From assembly GCA_037903475.1 (NCBI GenBank), contig JBAJFG010000615.1, forward strand, positions 1,636,501 to 1,700,500: a stretch of DNA of 64,000 bases, in the 5' to 3' direction. Both the position numbers and the translations under genes were made by a program. The stretch comes from Ancylostoma caninum (lineage: Eukaryota > Nematoda > Chromadorea > Rhabditida > Ancylostomatidae). Below, in pieces: positions 62,873 through 64,000 of this stretch (position 1 is the first letter of the stretch; each line of letters begins with the position of its first letter). The notes beneath the pieces are model-generated. The model did not search any database. It worked only from the letters and a program-made list of their open reading frames with translations, and was not told the origin of the DNA.

Positions 62873-63741
62873 CTAAAAGCAGTGCTATGTGGTTAATGAT
62901 GCCCCAGCCTTAGTAGCATCAATAAGTGCTCTCAATGTCACTGTTTACAGAGTGCGCAGAAATTAGTAACAACTTTAATTAAGGAGGCAGAACCTATGCA
63001 ACCCAATGACGGCTCTCCAGCAGTAACACCCCGAGGTCAAAGCCTACTTTAGTCCTCTACATCATCTTCTTTATTGCTCCCAAACGCAGCGAAGTTGTAG
63101 CTTAAGAAACGTATTCGAACCACATGGCTGCAGTCCACTTGTCAAAGAAAGTGTGAAAGAGCTAGCTGATGGAATTTCCCGGATCTCCGAGAAAAAGCTT
63201 CCTCAGTAGCCCTGCCTATTAAAGTACTGTATAGGTCCAAGATTTCACAGATGGTTAATGTTCGCAATCTCTCCAAGTTGATTTTATGACTGGAACTACA
63301 AAATAGAAGGTAAAACGTGATTCTAAAAGCATCCCGAGCCGTTCCAAGGAACAGTGCTGGGGAAGAAAGAGATGGGGGAGGGCCACTCTTGCGAAGCATG
63401 AGCCTAAGCCTTGGGCTCAGGCTCAAACTGATGCTTAAACATTGGCATAGGCTAAGGCTTAGCATAGGAATGGTCTCAGGCTTGGGACAGTGTATAGGCT
63501 TAAGTTTACAAGGTGAAGCCTGTGCCCTCCTCGGCCCCTTAACTCCTTTCGACGTAATGAACACCAGAGACTAATCTCTGCATTCTCATCGCTCGACATT
63601 TATTTGGCCAATTGACGAAATTTGGTGTGATCAAAAGAACATAATAAGGGCTAGAATAAGGAGAAATTTGTGCTAAATATGTGCTAGATCAGCGCGTAGG
63701 TGCGAGAATATGATGAAGAATGGCACAAGACGTACATCTAA
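62873..63741. other. Gene-free stretch, probably mdh intron
   Basis: I looked for the next upstream mdh exon and found none with correct phase. The repeat with TTAGGC-like motifs lies at 63370-63510. Confidence 0.4.
63370..63510 (+). repeat. Dispersed repeat with TTAGGC-like motifs, copy 2
   Basis: The GGGGGAGGGCCACTCTTGCG leader resembles 870-895. It is followed by many degenerate GCCTAA/TTAGGC hexamers in both orientations. Confidence 0.5.
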
Positions 63742-63978
63742 AGGGCAATTTATACTGGATGCGTGCGACTGACGCGCGTGCGTCTATATGATGAAGAATA
63801 GTGCCCGGTCGCATCGCAGTCGTAGCTCATACGCATGCGTTTACGGCTTCACAGCTGCCGCGCGTTCTCTTCATTGAGGATGTGCATGCCACGTTGACCG
63901 GTCTTCATGGAAAATCCCTTCAAATGGATGCGTGAGACTGACGCGTGACTGACGCACGCAGCTAGTATAAATTGCCCT
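63742..63978. mobile_element. Harbinger-like MITE, copy 2
   Basis: AGGGCAATTTATACTGGATG to AGTATAAATTGCCCT, flanked by TAA on both sides. The inner GCGTGCGACTGACGCGCG and its inverse are preserved. Same family as 34456-34704. Confidence 0.85.
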
Positions 63979-64000
63979 TAACGCAGTCCTAACGCAGACG

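Overview
This is eukaryotic DNA. It has GT-AG introns with nematode-style TTTCAG acceptors, an AT-rich background full of miniature transposons, TTAGGC-like motifs, and a tandem family of two-domain CAP (SCP/TAPS, 'ASP'-like) secreted proteins. I infer a strongylid parasitic nematode, most likely a hookworm; the species cannot be settled from the sequence alone. All multi-exon models were built by hand from splice sites, reading phase and known protein families. In the complete models every exon junction keeps the frame.

Left part (1-7.6 kb): three ordinary genes. The 3' end of a C11orf54-like (DUF1907) metal-dependent ester hydrolase lies at 1254-1939 (+). A complete 9-exon GNAT-type acetyltransferase of the nematode DUF1248 family lies at 2729-5656 (+). 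A complete 6-exon phosphoglycolate/pNPP-type HAD phosphatase lies at 6209-7590 (-), convergent with the GNAT gene.

Middle (7.6-31 kb): gene-poor and repeat-rich. It holds a 1.29-kb hAT-like element with an 8-bp target duplication splitting an open reading frame, several MITEs, hairpins and microsatellites, a 59-bp GC-rich minisatellite of about 28 units (17.94-19.61 kb), a mariner-like element (21.4-22.7 kb), an intron-containing tRNA-Tyr (23.2 kb, -), copies of a CAGTGGCGGA-ended MITE, and two orphan minus-strand exons.

CAP cluster (31.4-54.1 kb): three intact 13-exon genes encoding 448, 446 and 445 aa (31445-34338, 37329-40104, 49811-52664), plus a pseudogene holding only the second half of the first type (41816-43303). 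The layout is best read as a duplicated two-gene module: gene 1 + gene 2 + tail, then pseudogene 1' + gene 3 + tail'. The module junction is visible near 41815. A CR1-like LINE with an intact 933-aa endonuclease/reverse transcriptase ORF landed in the second spacer. All CAP domains have lost parts of the canonical CAP cavity motifs.

Right part (54.2-64 kb): a nested repeat block, in which a 1.7-kb cluster of tRNA-derived SINE-like units sits inside a Harbinger-like MITE. It is followed by the 3' eight exons of a cytosolic malate dehydrogenase gene (57476-62872, -), whose 2.6-kb intron carries a TTAA-flanked MITE and a LINE/SINE tail. The window ends in another copy of the Harbinger-like MITE.
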